This document shows positions 35,160 to 48,196 of a stretch of DNA of 64,000 nucleotides, piece after piece. The translations under genes and the position numbers were made by a program. The notes beneath the pieces are model-generated. The model had not been told where the DNA came from. It was given only the letters and a program-made list of their open reading frames with translations, and ran no database searches. Origin of the DNA: Sodiomyces alkalinus F11 (lineage: Eukaryota; Ascomycota; Sordariomycetes; Glomerellales; Plectosphaerellaceae). The stretch is from positions 318,430 through 382,429 of the forward strand of contig NW_021167080.1 in assembly GCF_003711515.1 (NCBI RefSeq), written 5' to 3'. The stretch's first letter is position 1, and each line of letters opens with the position of its first letter.

Positions 35160-38100
35160 AATAAAGGGCGTTATAGTACGAAAGATATCTAGTTTATTTA
35201 ATATAACGTCGATAAATAGGCCCCGGCGTAAAAGGCTATCCTAGAATAGGCTTTAGAGGCTTCGGCTAATATAGTTCTTATTTAGGAACTAGCCTGCGTC
35301 TTAATACTAGATAGGTGGTTTATTCGGAATCACTCTGCTTTCTACACTGTTACACCTATATTCTAAAAACCCTAGTTTTTCCCTATTAAGCCTAAGGTCC
35401 TTACTTATATAAAAAAGGGCTTTAGGATCGATTTCTTATACCGCGACGACCTTCTAAATAATATAGACACGCAGATTATAGAGGTGTATTATCTATAGAC
35501 CTTTTATATTCTACACGTTTATAATTAGATAGAATAGGACCCCGAAACGATAGATCGGGGGCGGCCCCCTAGCCCTACCCCTTCTATTTCTTCTTTTTCT
35601 TCTTTTCCCTTCTTTTTAGGCCCTAAAAGCCGGTCCTAGACCGAAGATCGAGTGCTTTAGGGCCTATAAGTCCCTAAGCCTACCCTTATTATAGGGGACT
35701 TTAATAGAAACCACTAGTAGTGGAACGGAGCTACTACTAACCAGGCTTCTATTAGGGCCTAGGCTCTAGTAGACTAGTTAGATAGCCTTAGAGCTACCTA
35801 TTTAGTGGATTCTAAAGAAGTTAACCTAAACGGGAGGACCTTTTTTAGGTCTAATCTTCGTTAAGAGTCGGTTATAGACCTAGCCTTTTACACGCCCGGC
35901 TTTAATTGTCTACGCTTTAAAAAGTAGGAATATATCGAAAACACTACCTCTTTACACCACGCTATCCTCCTTTCGGCTATCGTTTTAGGCTTTAAAGGCC
36001 CTATAAATAGGTCTCTCCCGCCGACTTATAACTATAAGCTAGCAGATTAGAACCTATTTTCTAGCACCCTAAAGAGCCTAGAACCTAGCCTTAACCGGGA
36101 CCTCTAATAGACTATTAAGGCCTCGGACTAGGACTCTTTAGGTTATTACCTCTTAAACACTATTACCCTAGCGTTTTAGGCTATAGCGCCTAAGCTAAGG
36201 GTAATAAAGCGTACGAAGCCGTGGTAGACTAAAGAGCTAAAGGCCCTACGAGAATCAGCTAATAGGGCCTTTAGGGTATTTAGAAAGACGTCTAAAAAGG
36301 GGGCCTCGGCTACCTAGCTAGCGTCTTTAGAAACCTCCTGGAAAGAAGCTCGGAACGCCTACTATAGGGCGGTAAAAATAGTAAAGAACGACTCCTAGAA
36401 GGCCTTCCGAGCCTACGCCGAAGGCCCCGAGATTTTTAAGGCCTATAACTATACGAAGAGCGGCCTTAACGCGAAAATTCCACCGATTTAAACACCTATA
36501 AAATAGAAGGCATACGCCTTCGAAGATAAATATAACGCCCTACTTTAGACCCTTTTTCTAGTACCCTCCGCTAGTAACGCCCCCGAAGCCGCTATTTATA
36601 TAGGCCCTTCGGGGGGCCTAGGCCCATCTAACCCCTCTAATAGCCCCTAGAGCCTAACTAGATTACGTAGTAAGGGCCTTAAAAGACCGTGGGAGTAGCC
36701 TAGCCTCTAGGATATAGAACTATAATAAGCTTTCTTTAGAGCCGCTAAATAGAAAGCCCCTAGACCTAATAGGACAGGTTTAAAACCGATCTAATAGGCC
36801 TATAAAGCTATTCCCGGGTCCTTTTTATAGGCCTACTTAGCGCTTTTCTCAGGCGGGCACTACCCTACCTACTAAAAAGAAGCCCTCGGGGTTATTCTAC
36901 TAAAGCCAGGGAAGAAAGACTATTTAAATCCTAAGTCTTATAGGATTATAGCCCTTCTAAACTACCTAGATAAAGTACTCGAACGGGTTATAGCTACTAG
37001 GCTTAGTTTCATAGCTAATACCCTCGACGACCTTCTATACCCTAATTAAATAAAGGGTAGAAAATAATGCTCTGCTATTGATATAGCCCTCCCCCTCCTC
37101 CACTATATCGAAAAATAGCGTAAATCACGCTAAAATCCGGTGATTTCTACGCTATTTTTAGATATTAAACGAGCCTTCGATTACGTCGCCTGTCCCTGGC
37201 TACTTAGGACGCTTTAAGACCTCTAAGTACCTCCGAACCTAGTTAAATCGGTAGCCTCGTATATAGTAAACAGGCGTATCTAACTAGTTTTTAAGGGGCA
37301 GGTTTAGTAGCCTACCCCCCTAAATATAGGGGTTCTATAAGGCTCTCTAGTTTCCCCTATCCTATTCCTAATTTATATTAAGAAGGTTATAGCGGGACCG
37401 GATTTTAAGGGGCTATAGCTATCCTATATCGATGATTTTTAGCTATCTATAGCGTCTACGTCGACTAGGAAAAACTATAAAACCCTGGAAAAAGCTATAG
37501 CCTCCCTTTTCGACATAGTAAAAGTGAACTAAGTCCTTTTCGACCAGCGAAAAACAGAGCGTATTCACTGCTATCGAAGACACTTTAAAGAAAACGCTCC
37601 GGTTATTATAGTGGGGCACCTAGTTAAACCTATGCAAGGTGCTATTAGGTGGCTAGGGGTCTAGTTTAATCCTAAGCTATATTTAAACCCCATATCGAAA
37701 AACGCCTAAACTTAGCTTTAGGGGCCCTAAGCAGGTTATATAGGCTAGTTAGCTCGTAGAGGGGCCTTTCTTTTAAGGCCTTACGGCAGCTATATATAGC
37801 CTGTATAGCTTCTTTAGCTAACTTTAGCTCGTAGCTCTAGTAAGACCCTAAATCACTGACAAAACACCTCGTAGACCGCCTAGAATATCTATAATACGGC
37901 GCTCTAGTTAGGGCCCTAGGTGCTTTTAGGGGAGACCCTTCACGGCCTCTAGAACTCGAAGCAGTAATCCCCCTAGCGGCGGTTAGGTTAACTAGGTCTA
38001 ATAGGCTTTATGTCTTTAGAACCTTAAAATTCCTACTAAACTACCCTATTAGACGCTAGCTCCTAGGAGACGGAAACCACCTCGCCTTTCTTTAGAACCT

Positions 38101-39286
38101 ATAGTCTACTATATAGCTATATAGGCTAGGCCTAGAAATAGTGGCTTTAATAGGGTAGTCTTTGGATATCGAGGGTCCTTCGGCTAGGTAGGAGGCCCCC
38201 TAGGCCTTAGAACCTATAGCGGACCTAAGACCCTTATTCCCACTTAAAGACCGGCCTAAAGCAGACACCGACCCTGGCCCTGGCCCCGATACCCTCGATT
38301 AGAAAATAGCCCACCTTAAAGCCCTCGCTAAAATATAATAAAGCCTAGAGGAATAGGCTCCTATCTTCTATACCGACGGCTCCTTAGGCTACTATACTAG
38401 GCCCTCTATAGTACCTTCGTAGGCTATAGCTGCTATCATATAGTGGACTAATACCGGAAGGCCCTATAAAGCTATAGGCTTTAACCTAAGGGCCGCTGCC
38501 AAAGTCGCGGACGCTAAATTATACGCTATTCTCCAGGCCCTTTACGCTGCCCTAGAGCAGACGCCTAGGCCCCTAGAGTGCTATATTTTTAGTGATTCCT
38601 AGGCGGCTATTTAGAAGCTTCAGCGCACCTTATAATAGGCTATAGAAGCTAAAGACCTTATTTCACGCCTTAAATAACTAGGCACTTCGGTCTCTGTCTA
38701 GTAGTGCCCCTCGTATATAGGGATAGAAGGGAACGAGCTAGCGGATAAGGTGGCTAAAGGGGCGTTAAACCCCGAAAAAGCTATTAAATCCGTTGGTTTA
38801 GCTACCCTTAGCCACCTAAAACGCCGGGTAAATAAAGCCCTTATTTAAGCCTAGAAAGCCCTATAGAATTACGAAGAGGAGGAGGAGAAAAGAGGTAAAT
38901 CGGTTCGATTAGGCCGCTTATATAGGCGACTAGTCCGCGATAACCTCCGTTTCTCCCGAAAACCACTACTAATATAAGGCCCTAGGTAGGTGAAATCGGC
39001 TTTTACGTAGTTAAAAACCGGCTTCGGATACCTAAAAACCCACTATAAAAGGGCCTAAAACTACGCTAACGACCGCTATTCCTGTCCCGGATCCCCTATA
39101 CAGGATATAGCTTACCTTATTCTTTCCTGTCCTTTTTATAAAGAAGAACGAAAAGCCCTACGGGAAGCCCTAGCAGGCCTACCGCTATTTCTACCGCTAT
39201 TATTCGGTATTAAAAGAGGAATACAGGCCTTATAGGCCTACCTTTTAGCTACTAAAATAGCCTCGGCAGAGTGGTATAGGGCGTAA
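35160..39286 (+). pseudogene. LINE-I copy B ORF2 (endonuclease-RT-RNase H), decayed
   Basis: The endonuclease of the exonuclease/endonuclease/phosphatase fold spans about 35170-35950, with IQELAC, IIGDFNRN (about 35685) and VIDLAFYTPGF. The reverse transcriptase spans about 36880-37460, with KPGKKDYLNPKSYRIIALLN, TLFLDIK.AFDYVA and the intact catalytic YIDDFQLS (about 37425). RNase H spans about 38350-38790, with FYTDGSLG and FSDSQAA in which one codon is a stop. All catalytic blocks are legible, but stops make it inactive. Confidence 0.78.
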
Positions 39287-39493
39287 ACCACGATTCCTAC
39301 GGACTAGTTATTTTGCTTTGGGTTTTTACCTATTAGGTTTTATTAGGCAGATTATTACAGAGGACATCCTTTATTTAGTACGCTCTATTTTACTATACCT
39401 AGCTTCTAATAGCCTTTCGCCCTTAGGGCGATAGGCGCCACGCTATAGCTTTAGGGCTGCATGCGCGTAATGAAAATAAAAAATTGAAAAAAA

Positions 39494-40547
39494 ACTACTC
39501 TTATAATTAAGGTTATTATCGGTAAAGGAGACGTTGGTGTAGATTTCGATAGCATTGCCAGCCCTTAGTTCTAATATAAACGAGCAGCCACTAAGTAGAT
39601 AATAGATTAGATAATTAGTAGCTTCGTGGTATTTAGGGCCTGGATTAACGTTAAAACGGTATAGCCTTAATACTATAAACACGATACCTAGTCGCGATAT
39701 CACTACTATACATAGCATAGATCTTATCTTCTGTTAATAGCTTTTAACGTTAGTTAAGTTCCCTAAATAGGGCAGTAGTGCTATGATTTTAATTACGTGT
39801 ATTAGGCAGTAGTTACTACTGTACTTACTAATATTTAGCTTTAATAGGCATTCTAATTTTATAATATAGTCGCGTTCTAATAGCTAGATTTTACGTATAG
39901 TATAATCGCGAATAACCTTAGTACTAAGGAACTACTATTAAGGATCGCTACCTTATAGGTCATAGTAGCGTTATAGGTTATTAATAGCCTACTTTATCTA
40001 TACCGTATATTATTCCTTATACGTAATAACGATATCGTTAATATAGAAAAATAGTATTAAACCGCGATACAGAAAATAACACGGTTCTTATAGTATTATC
40101 TAGAAACCGTCCGCGAATAGGATAGTCGAGAAGTCCTTTTACTAAAGTACTAGGGAATCCTTAAGACTATATAAAGCCTTTTTCAGGTATAAACGACTCC
40201 TAAAAGCCGGGTAACCTAGCGGCGGGTATATAAAGATATCGTGGGGAAGGGGCGCGTGTATAAACACGTTTATAATATTAAATTATAAGAGCGTAAGGTT
40301 AAAATATGCGGCGATGGCTATTAGCGCGCAGAACGATTATCCGGCTAATATAGCTATATACGTCTCCTTAAGAAAGGATTAATACTATTAATCTCCTTAT
40401 ATTATAAGCTATGCCTTATATTTATATAAAAACCTATACTTATTGAATTTATATATTATTACCTATATCGAATTAAGAACCTGATTTCTATCTATTACGG
40501 ACGCCGGCACCCGTATCTATAACCCTATCTCCTCGTAGCTCTGTAAA
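39494..40547 (-). pseudogene. Copia reverse transcriptase remnant
   Basis: The minus-strand translation gives a Copia RVT_2 domain: KYKA.L, ETYIAILAG.S, ALIAIAAYFNL, INVFIHAPLPHDIFIYPPLGYP, LKKALYSLKDS, then LFFYINDIVITYK (YVDD decayed to YIND) and SRLGIVFIVLRLYRF. It ends in EIYTNVSFTDN just before the LINE-I tail. An open run of 91 codons survives at 39443-39718 by chance. Confidence 0.78.
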
Positions 40548-40564
40548 TAGTCTTCCTATACCTA
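40548..40564. repeat. Target site duplication of LINE-II, left copy
   Basis: TAGTCTTCCTATACCTA occurs here and again at 47243-47259, directly after the element's TAA-rich tail. A perfect 17-bp direct repeat fits target-primed insertion of the LINE-II element into the Copia sequence. Confidence 0.9.
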
Positions 40565-42000
40565 ACCTCTTTAATTAACCGACGTATTACTAAACATAAC
40601 GACCACGGGCGCGTAATAGGAGTAAAATCGATAAAACCACCGAGACGGAGATTATAACCACCGCCTCCCTCCCGGAATACTATCGTAGCAGCACCGTAAT
40701 ACCGGCGCTACGGTATGACCAGAGGAAACGTGGGATAGTATCGCCCCGACCGCGACGACGCAGAATTCGTAACGGACCCACTTTTTATAATATAAGCGTT
40801 CCCCCCCTTACCTATAGCGGGACGTAGCGCGAAACCGATATAAGACCGAAAAGGGACTACCGCGCCCTTTAGAACTAAGAGTAACTAAGATTAAGGCAGA
40901 AATTTAGGCCCTATTAGCTAATAAGAATACGATCGAATAGGTCGTGGAGCTAGTAAAGGAACTAAGTATAATACGTAGTACCCGTAAAGACACCGGCGCG
41001 TTACCGCTAGTATACCTATACGCTACTATTCGCTATATTATCCGAGAAGAACTCCGAAAAGAAATAAGCGGCACGAAAGAGACCTAGGCTAATATTATAG
41101 CCCGGGCACCTATAGCGGTACCGCCGCGGGACCCGGCCCCCCTTAAAGTAATCTCCGCTAGGTATTACCGGGAACTAATTATCTGCTAAGGAAACCTCCC
41201 TAAAGACTAGCCCCTTAGAGCCAGGACCCTAAAGGAAATTAGCTGAGCTATAAATACTACGACTACCCGATATAATACCGTAGCGGTATAGAAGCTGCTA
41301 AGCGGATATATCTACCTTACCTTTACGGAAAGGGTATAACAGTAGGCTACCTATAAGGAATAATAGATTAAGAAGGCCTTCGGTAAAGGAGCTACCCTAG
41401 CCGCACGTATTTACCCTGCCCTAGCTAAGGCTATCCCTCGGGAGACCCTTAACGCCCTATCCGAAGAAGACCTATTAGTATCTCTACAAGATATAAACCC
41501 CGAAATAAAATTTATCCGAGTATAATAGCGGGTACCCCGCCACGGTACTAGTAAGGTAGCGCTTCTCCTTATCGAATCGGCTTTACCGGAGGGAGTAGCG
41601 AGCCTTATCCGGAATACCCTCCTCTTTAAAGGGGGTAGCTATATCTATAAGCTATACGATCCTAACCTTAGCCCCTTAAGGTGCTATAAATACTTATACT
41701 TCGGCTACCGGGTAAACGGCTGCCTTACGGCAGAGAAGGTATACCGCTACTATGCTAAGCCCGAATCGGTATACCCTTAGAGCCTAGGATACTATAAAGC
41801 TACGGCGCTTAGGCGCCCCCGCCGCTATACCGTTTATACCGGGGATTACGATACTTTTAACGATTTATACCGACTATTAAAGAAAAAGGCTAAGAAGACC
41901 CGCGAAGCGTATAAGTACTAAGCCAGGGACTTTAATATTACCCGTTAGACCGAAGCGGTATACCCGCGGTAGCCGTAGATCTTCCCCCCGATTATTATCG

Positions 42001-42210
42001 NNNNNNNNNNNNNNNNNNNNNNNNNNNNNNNNNNNNNNNNNNNNNNNNNNNNNNNNNNNNNNNNNNNNNNNNNNNNNNNNNNNNNNNNNNNNNNNNNNNN
42101 NNNNNNNNNNNNNNNNNNNNNNNNNNNNNNNNNNNNNNNNNNNNNNNNNNNNNNNNNNNNNNNNNNNNNNNNNNNNNNNNNNNNNNNNNNNNNNNNNNNN
42201 NNNNNNNNNN
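42001..42210. other. Assembly gap (210 N)
   Basis: The gap lies at the ORF1/ORF2 junction of LINE-II. The minus-strand copy (3389-3578) covers the same interval, so about 190 bases are expected; the run of C/G next to it (42211-42217) is a likely cause. The missing bases are repeat sequence, not a hidden host gene. Confidence 0.9.
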
Positions 42211-45200
42211 CCCCCCCTTTAATTAATAGAAATCTATATCCTTTCGTGGAATATAGGGAGGAGTTAGGCGCGGCGGGAGCTACCGCTCCGGTACCGCGCC
42301 GAGTATAACGTGATAGTAGTCCAGGAACCCGGCCTTAACTGTTTCACGAAAAGCCCCGCCTACCCCTCCTAAAGGGTATACCGGCTAATCTAGGGAGGAG
42401 GCTATGCCCTTTTATATATCTATAAGAGAGACCTGCTATATACGTAGATATAGCGGGCCTACCACGATACCTACGCGGTTATATTCGGGACCGGAGACGA
42501 TACCCTTATAATCTAATCGATCTACTTAGAGAACTATTAGTTAGCTAGGATCCCCTAGAATACGCCCCTACAAGATATATTCGATATAGTACCGTTATAG
42601 GGCCGATACGTCCTTATAGGGGACTTTAACCTATATTACCCCTTATAGTTATAGCTACCGCGGTATTACCCCTAAGCTGATACCCTGCTTACCCTTACGA
42701 CCCGGTGGAACCTAGACCTAGTAACCCCCCCCGGAATAATTATATAGCACCGCCTAGGCCGGTGTGCTAGCACTATTAACCTTATATAGGTAACGTAAAG
42801 GCTCCGCTACGAGTTTAGCAGCCCGGATAAGACCGTTATCGGGTTAGACTACTACTTATAGATAGCCCGAATCCTTATAGAGATAGATACTACGCCGACC
42901 ACCGCGACGATATTACCGCGGGACCTAGCCGGGCCCTACTAGGTCTAGAAAGACTTCGACCTCTTATAGGTCCCCCGGCTTACCGTTACGCAGCTATAGT
43001 AGACCGGCCCCCTTATATTATTAGGAGATATCGATTTAGTATTAGATAACCTAATAGAAGACCTTATAACCCTAGCCGATAAGGCCGCGCCGCGCCGCCG
43101 CGGGGGTACCCCTAAACGCCTATCCACCCCTTAGTAGAACACGGAGCTAACCGCCTTTACCTAGGAAATAAGGCGCCTTTACTATAGATATATATCTAGG
43201 AAGTCCTATAACCGATAAGACGAGTTCTAGGAAACGGAGAGGCGCTAAGATAAGGCTATAGCGGTAGCGAAGCGGCTATACTAGCGGTACCTACTTTACT
43301 TAACCGGGAAGGACGATAGCCTTCTTTAACGGTTTTAAAAATAGGTATAAACTAAAGGGGGAGTACCGCCGGACCCCCCGTTAATACTACTATTATACCA
43401 AAACGATAACGATAACCCGGTAACTATACACGTAGAAAAAGCCGAAGTCCTTAACCGGAAATTCTTCCCCCCCCCTTTCCTTACCGCCCCTAGGCCTCTA
43501 AGCACGGAATTCCCCCCGGGTTAGGATATCCGCCGAGACATTACCGTAACGGACGTGTAGGGACGCTTTAAGAAGACTAAACCCTAGGCGGTACTAGGAC
43601 TAAATAGACTCCTAGTAGGGCTCCTAAAAGTATATAGACCCCCTATATATTAAAGACTTAATACTATCTTTATAGCGTGCCTCGAAGTAAGCTATTACCC
43701 GAAGAGGTACCGCTACGCTACCGTGGTAGTCCTTAAGAAGGAAGGCCGGCCGCCGGCCGATTACGGGATAGTAAAGGGCTAGCGACCGATATTACTCCTT
43801 AGTATAATAGGTAAGGTCCTTAAGAGGATACTAGCCGACCGGATCGCTACCGCTATAAAGGAGTATCGGCTCCTCCTAAAGAGATAGATAGGTAACTAGA
43901 TAGGGCGAAGTATAAAGACAGTAGTATAAAGAGTTATAAAGGCCGTAAAGGCGAGCTAGGCCTATAGCGGCACCGCTTCGATACTTTAACTAGATATTAA
44001 AGGCGCTTTTAATATAATCCCATACTCCCGCCTCCTTAAGGTACTTAAAAGGAAAGGCTTCCCCCGATAGCTTACTACCCTAATTAGTAGCTTCCTTTAA
44101 GACTGTATAGCTTAGCTATTACTCGATAGCGAAATAGCCCCCCCGCGATACCTTTATAGGGGTATACTGTAAGGCTCCCCGATCTCCTTTATCCTTTTTA
44201 TCCTCTATATCTCTACCCTATACGAAGAATTAGAAAAGGTACCTAAAACGATAGTAGTAGCTTTCGCCGATAACACGAATATTATCGCTTTTAGTAGGAC
44301 GGAGGTATAGATATAGTAACGCCTTACCGCCGCGTGGCGGATATACTTAGACTAGGAGATAGCGAGCGGACTATAGTTTAAACTAGCTAAATATATCTAT
44401 ATCCCCTTTACGAAGTCACGCTAACCCTTACCTACCCCGCTCCCCCTTAATACCACTTCGGTGCCGGCGGCGGAGGCGATAAGGCTCCTGGGTATTTAGC
44501 TTAATAGGAAGCTTAACTTCCGACGAAATATTAAAAAGGTAAAGAGCCGTCTAGCCACTTAAATATACGCCCTCTTAAGGCTTAGCGCGGTAGCGTGGGG
44601 GTATAGCTTCGTAGATATAAGGAGACTATACCTTATAGTTATACGACTAGTAATCCCTTATTACGCCTTAATTATCTATAAGATAGGGGCTAGCCCCCGG
44701 TATAGCCCCGTAGCGGTACTTATAGCAATATAGAACCGATACCTCCGACTAGTAGCCGGAGCCTATAAAGCTACGCCGGTTAAGGTTCTTATAAAAGAGA
44801 CTTTTTTCCCCCCCCTTAACCTATACCTTTTAAGCCTAAATTCCTGAAAGATCCTTCGGATATAAGAAGAAAGGACCGAAGATAGGATATTAGCCGGAGT
44901 ATACGCCGCGGCGAGAGCCCTAACGGCACTAAATCGGTATTATAGGACCTATACCGCCCTCGCGTGGATAGTATAGCTTACCGCCCTAATAACCTAGGCT
45001 AGAACCTCGCCCCCGCGGAAAGCCCTTATAAGGGAATAGGGTCGAGCTTAGGCGGAAGCACGGCGGCCTTATACCTACGCCGTAGCGGTACCGAGCCGCC
45101 CCCCGATATAACGCTCCCTCCGGAAATATAGAGGGCTCCTTAAGCTATAAAGCTCCGCACATACCTAGATTAGATTAAAAAAACTAGGCCTATAGGTATT

Positions 45201-45520
45201 CCTAGCTAAAATAAGGGTGCCGGGCTTCCTATTACCGCGGTGCCCTTACGGGGACGGAGGGGCGGAAACGGCGGAGTATACAGTACTCTAGTGCTAGGAG
45301 GTAACTGAGGAAGACCGTAGGGACCTTTTCGGTACCGTAGGGAGGCCACTTATAACTAGAGGAGACTTATACGACGTACTAGAATATAATACTAAGGCCG
45401 GGGTAGTTATAAGGTGGTTCCTATAATAGAAGAGGCTTAAGGACTTCCGCCTCGCCCTTAAAGTTATAGAGGCCTACGAAGACACCCGCGACACCGAAGC
45501 GGGACCGTATCGGGGATAAA
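42211..45520 (+). pseudogene. LINE-II ORF2 (endonuclease-reverse transcriptase), decayed
   Basis: The endonuclease region has a GDFNL motif (about 42617) and a downstream SSPDKTVIGLD-like motif (about 42825-42850). The reverse transcriptase shows VVLKKEGRP (about 43730), RPILLLSIIGKVLKRILADRI, LDIKGAFN (about 43990), GSPISFILFILYIS and FADNTNIIAFS, in which the catalytic FADD is FADN. A C-terminal RCPYGDGGAETAEY..LQC block (about 45235-45300) is a zinc-binding remnant. No RNase H is seen, unlike LINE-I. Confidence 0.75.
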
Positions 45521-47242
45521 ACGGTATAACGACTAATTAATTATTAGGAGGGGGCCCTATAAGCTAGGACCCCGGCGGTATCGACTTAGTACTAGTACGG
45601 CACCGATTAGCTCTTATCGTTATTACCTCTCTTAGAGGTATTAATACCGCTCTTAACGTACTTAAGACCCTACTAGGCTAATTAGCTAGCTAATGTCGCT
45701 AGGGAGCCGTAGCGGGACTAAGGGGGAGCCACTTGTAAGGTCTTTTAGGATTAGATCCACCTTACCCTCTAAACGTCTTATCTAATAAGATAACTCCTAT
45801 ACCTCTACCGACGCGGTGCCGCCGTGACCGTGACCGGAAGGTAACGCCCGGTTTAGGGCCCGGCTAAAAGACTAGGACGCCGTCCCTAGGCGCTCCTTAG
45901 CCTATAACTTATTAGCGTAGAACCACCACGGCACCGAAAGGGGATACCTATAGTAGTGATACCCGCGCTATTAGCGGCCTTTACCGCTATATACGCTTAA
46001 TAGATATCTATAAGGCGTTACTGCTACTTCTTAGTAGCGGAAAGGACCTATCGAACTATTAGCTATATCCACCTTAACGTATACACGGCACTACTACGGC
46101 ACTAATACGACTTATATCCTTATATAGACGGCGACTATTAGTATACTAGTAATAGGCCGCGCTTATTCCCGTGGTGTTAGCGTAAGCTTTTATATCGTCG
46201 GGGTAAGTGCCTAATCGCTTACTATAACGAATATAACTACCCTATATTAGCGCTATAATACTACTCCGACACTACCAAGGGCTATATACGGCATAACACG
46301 AACTATACCGCGCTTATAGCGGCGGTTATTAGTATTAGTATTAGGATTATTAGGAGATAATATCTACGACTCTTAGTACGCTACTACTAAGGCACCGCTA
46401 CGCTATAAAGAGAACTTATATTATACTACTATATTGGATTACTTATTTATATATAAAAATTAATACTTTACCACCTAATTAACCCCACACCACCACGCCA
46501 CTATAACGCCACCTATAAAGCACTTATAGTTAAATTATAAGGGGAAAATAATAAGGAAAACTAAGGGGTTTACTATTAGTATAACGCCGTAACGATAAGC
46601 CTACGGCACCGTAAGCGGGTACGGATCAGGAGGAAAACCTATAATAAACTCGTTAGCGTTATAGGAGGAAGAGAGAGGAAAAAAGAGGTATAAAGACCTT
46701 ATAGGATATTAACTATCTAAATTTTATAATAGGGTAGAGCACTATCCTCCTTACCTGCCGCCAGATATAGCAGGAACCTACCTAGGGGAGGCAGGAGGTG
46801 CCTACCTCCCCTATACTCTGTATTAACCGAACGGCAGGAATAAAGGGTATAATCCTCGGAGACGTAGGGAAGCCGAGGCTAAAGGGTCGTAGCCGCCGTA
46901 CCGCGGAGGCGCGGCGGCACTGCCTCGGCCTCTACTCCGTCGCTAACAATTAGCTTAGGCTAATATACCTAATCACTAGCCTGCTATACTTCCCGTCAGC
47001 CACTAGCCTAAAGGTATAATCCAGATACGCAGCAGAGATAAACCGGGGCCACGTCGGCCCCGTAGCGGCACCACTCCACCTAAGGAAGTGTATAGAGGTT
47101 TTCCCCGGGTCTTACCTGGGTTTTCCCCTCTATAGCCACCCGAGAAGGACCGTATAGCCTAGAAAGGCTCCTATTTATGTATTTATTTATTTATATATAT
47201 AGATTAGTTAGGATAACGGAGTAAGATCGATAATAATAATAA
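45521..47242. other. Long 3' region of LINE-II, no domain recognised
   Basis: About 1.7 kb separate the end of ORF2 from the TAA tail. The region is repeated in the copy at 61237-62900, so it belongs to the element. I see stretches of codon-like sequence with stops but no family I recognise. GGTTTTCCCC-type direct repeats occur near 47100-47130. Confidence 0.5.
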
Positions 47243-48196
47243 TAGTCTTCCTATACCTATTAGAATAGGTGGCCGTAAGGGTATAAGGGTATATCGCGAG
47301 GGCTTTTCGGAGGAGAAAGGAGGTCTTTATAATAGATCTTCGAGGCCGCCGGAGCTATACTTCCCGAGGCTACCGAGGCTATAACCGCTAAAGCCGTGAA
47401 CTAAGTAGCAGCCGCCGGGGCCGTAGAATTAAGTAATACTGATAAACGCCGTTATAGCGTTATAAATGTAGTTATTTTTAACCGTACTTTAGTTAGCGGA
47501 GTCCTATTTAATATATATATATATCCAGGACATAACGGCTAGCGTTAAACACTACCACCTAGTAGTCTCTTTTCTAGCTATCGTCTTACTAATTAGGGCG
47601 CGCTCCTTTATCTATAAGGAGCCTTATAGCTATCTCTATAGGGATATCGCGGTATCGTATTCCTTTATCTATAAGGAAGTCTATAGCCGTAAGGACTTGA
47701 CGACGATATCCGAAGATCACGGCTACTATTAGCGCTATAACTAATAGCGGGATTTCTAGTAGAGTAAGAAGCTATAGACTAGTAGGCTACTATAAACGGG
47801 GATAAAGCGTTATACTAGCTAAAGTATATAGTTCGTAATCTAAATTTTATCCTCTTAGACTCGAGATAGCCTCCTCCACCCCTTTATAGCCGGGTATTAC
47901 TAACTATAACCTCGATACTACCGTTAAAGAAAGGGATCCAGGGGAAACTAGCTCCAGTAAAAGGTTAAGTTTAAAATAAGCAGTTATATAAAGGGGGGGG
48001 TCCTTAGCTTATACGTCCGGAAACGACTATAAATCTCTAGCCTTCTCTTACTTAATCTAACTAACTAGGGTTTCTAGTTACTCTTCGGTTAATTAACGGA
48101 GGTTATCCTTAAAAGCGTTAATATCGCGGTCGAAAAAGGCGTATTCGTTAAAATCTATATCGTGTATACGAATACCGCGGTTATAGTAGCGTAGGC
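47243..48196 (-). pseudogene. Copia integrase C-terminal and linker remnant
   Basis: This is the reverse complement of about 52930-53870 (plus-strand Copia fragment). It covers the end of the integrase, a low-complexity linker and the approach to the reverse transcriptase. It is continuous with 40547 once LINE-II is removed. Confidence 0.65.

Larger units (their letters stand above)
33493..39493 (+). mobile_element. LINE-I copy B, near full length (inactive)
   Basis: This is a two-frame non-LTR retrotransposon. ORF1 starts at ATG 33493 (MPENGSAAPP). ORF2 carries an endonuclease, a reverse transcriptase and an RNase H, the arrangement of the Tad-like fungal lineage. The element ends in an A-rich tail (about 39474-39493) after the conserved GCTATAGCTTTAGGGCTGCATGCGCG motif. 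Both frames have many TAG and TAA codons. It is joined at 39494 to Copia sequence. Confidence 0.78.
40565..47242 (+). mobile_element. Complete LINE-II non-LTR retrotransposon (inactive)
   Basis: This element of about 6.7 kb has a 5' leader (40565-40870), ORF1 (about 40870-42000), ORF2 with endonuclease and reverse transcriptase (about 42210-45520), a 1.5-kb 3' region and a (TAA)n tail (47229-47242). It is flanked by a 17-bp target duplication. Other copies are at 2616-4982 and 61237-64000, both on the minus strand. An assembly gap (42001-42210) interrupts it. All frames contain RIP-type stops. Confidence 0.85.

Noticed and set aside
39443..39718. Open 91-codon minus-strand frame as a gene
   Set aside because: It is the surviving part of the decayed Copia reverse transcriptase joined to the LINE-I tail.
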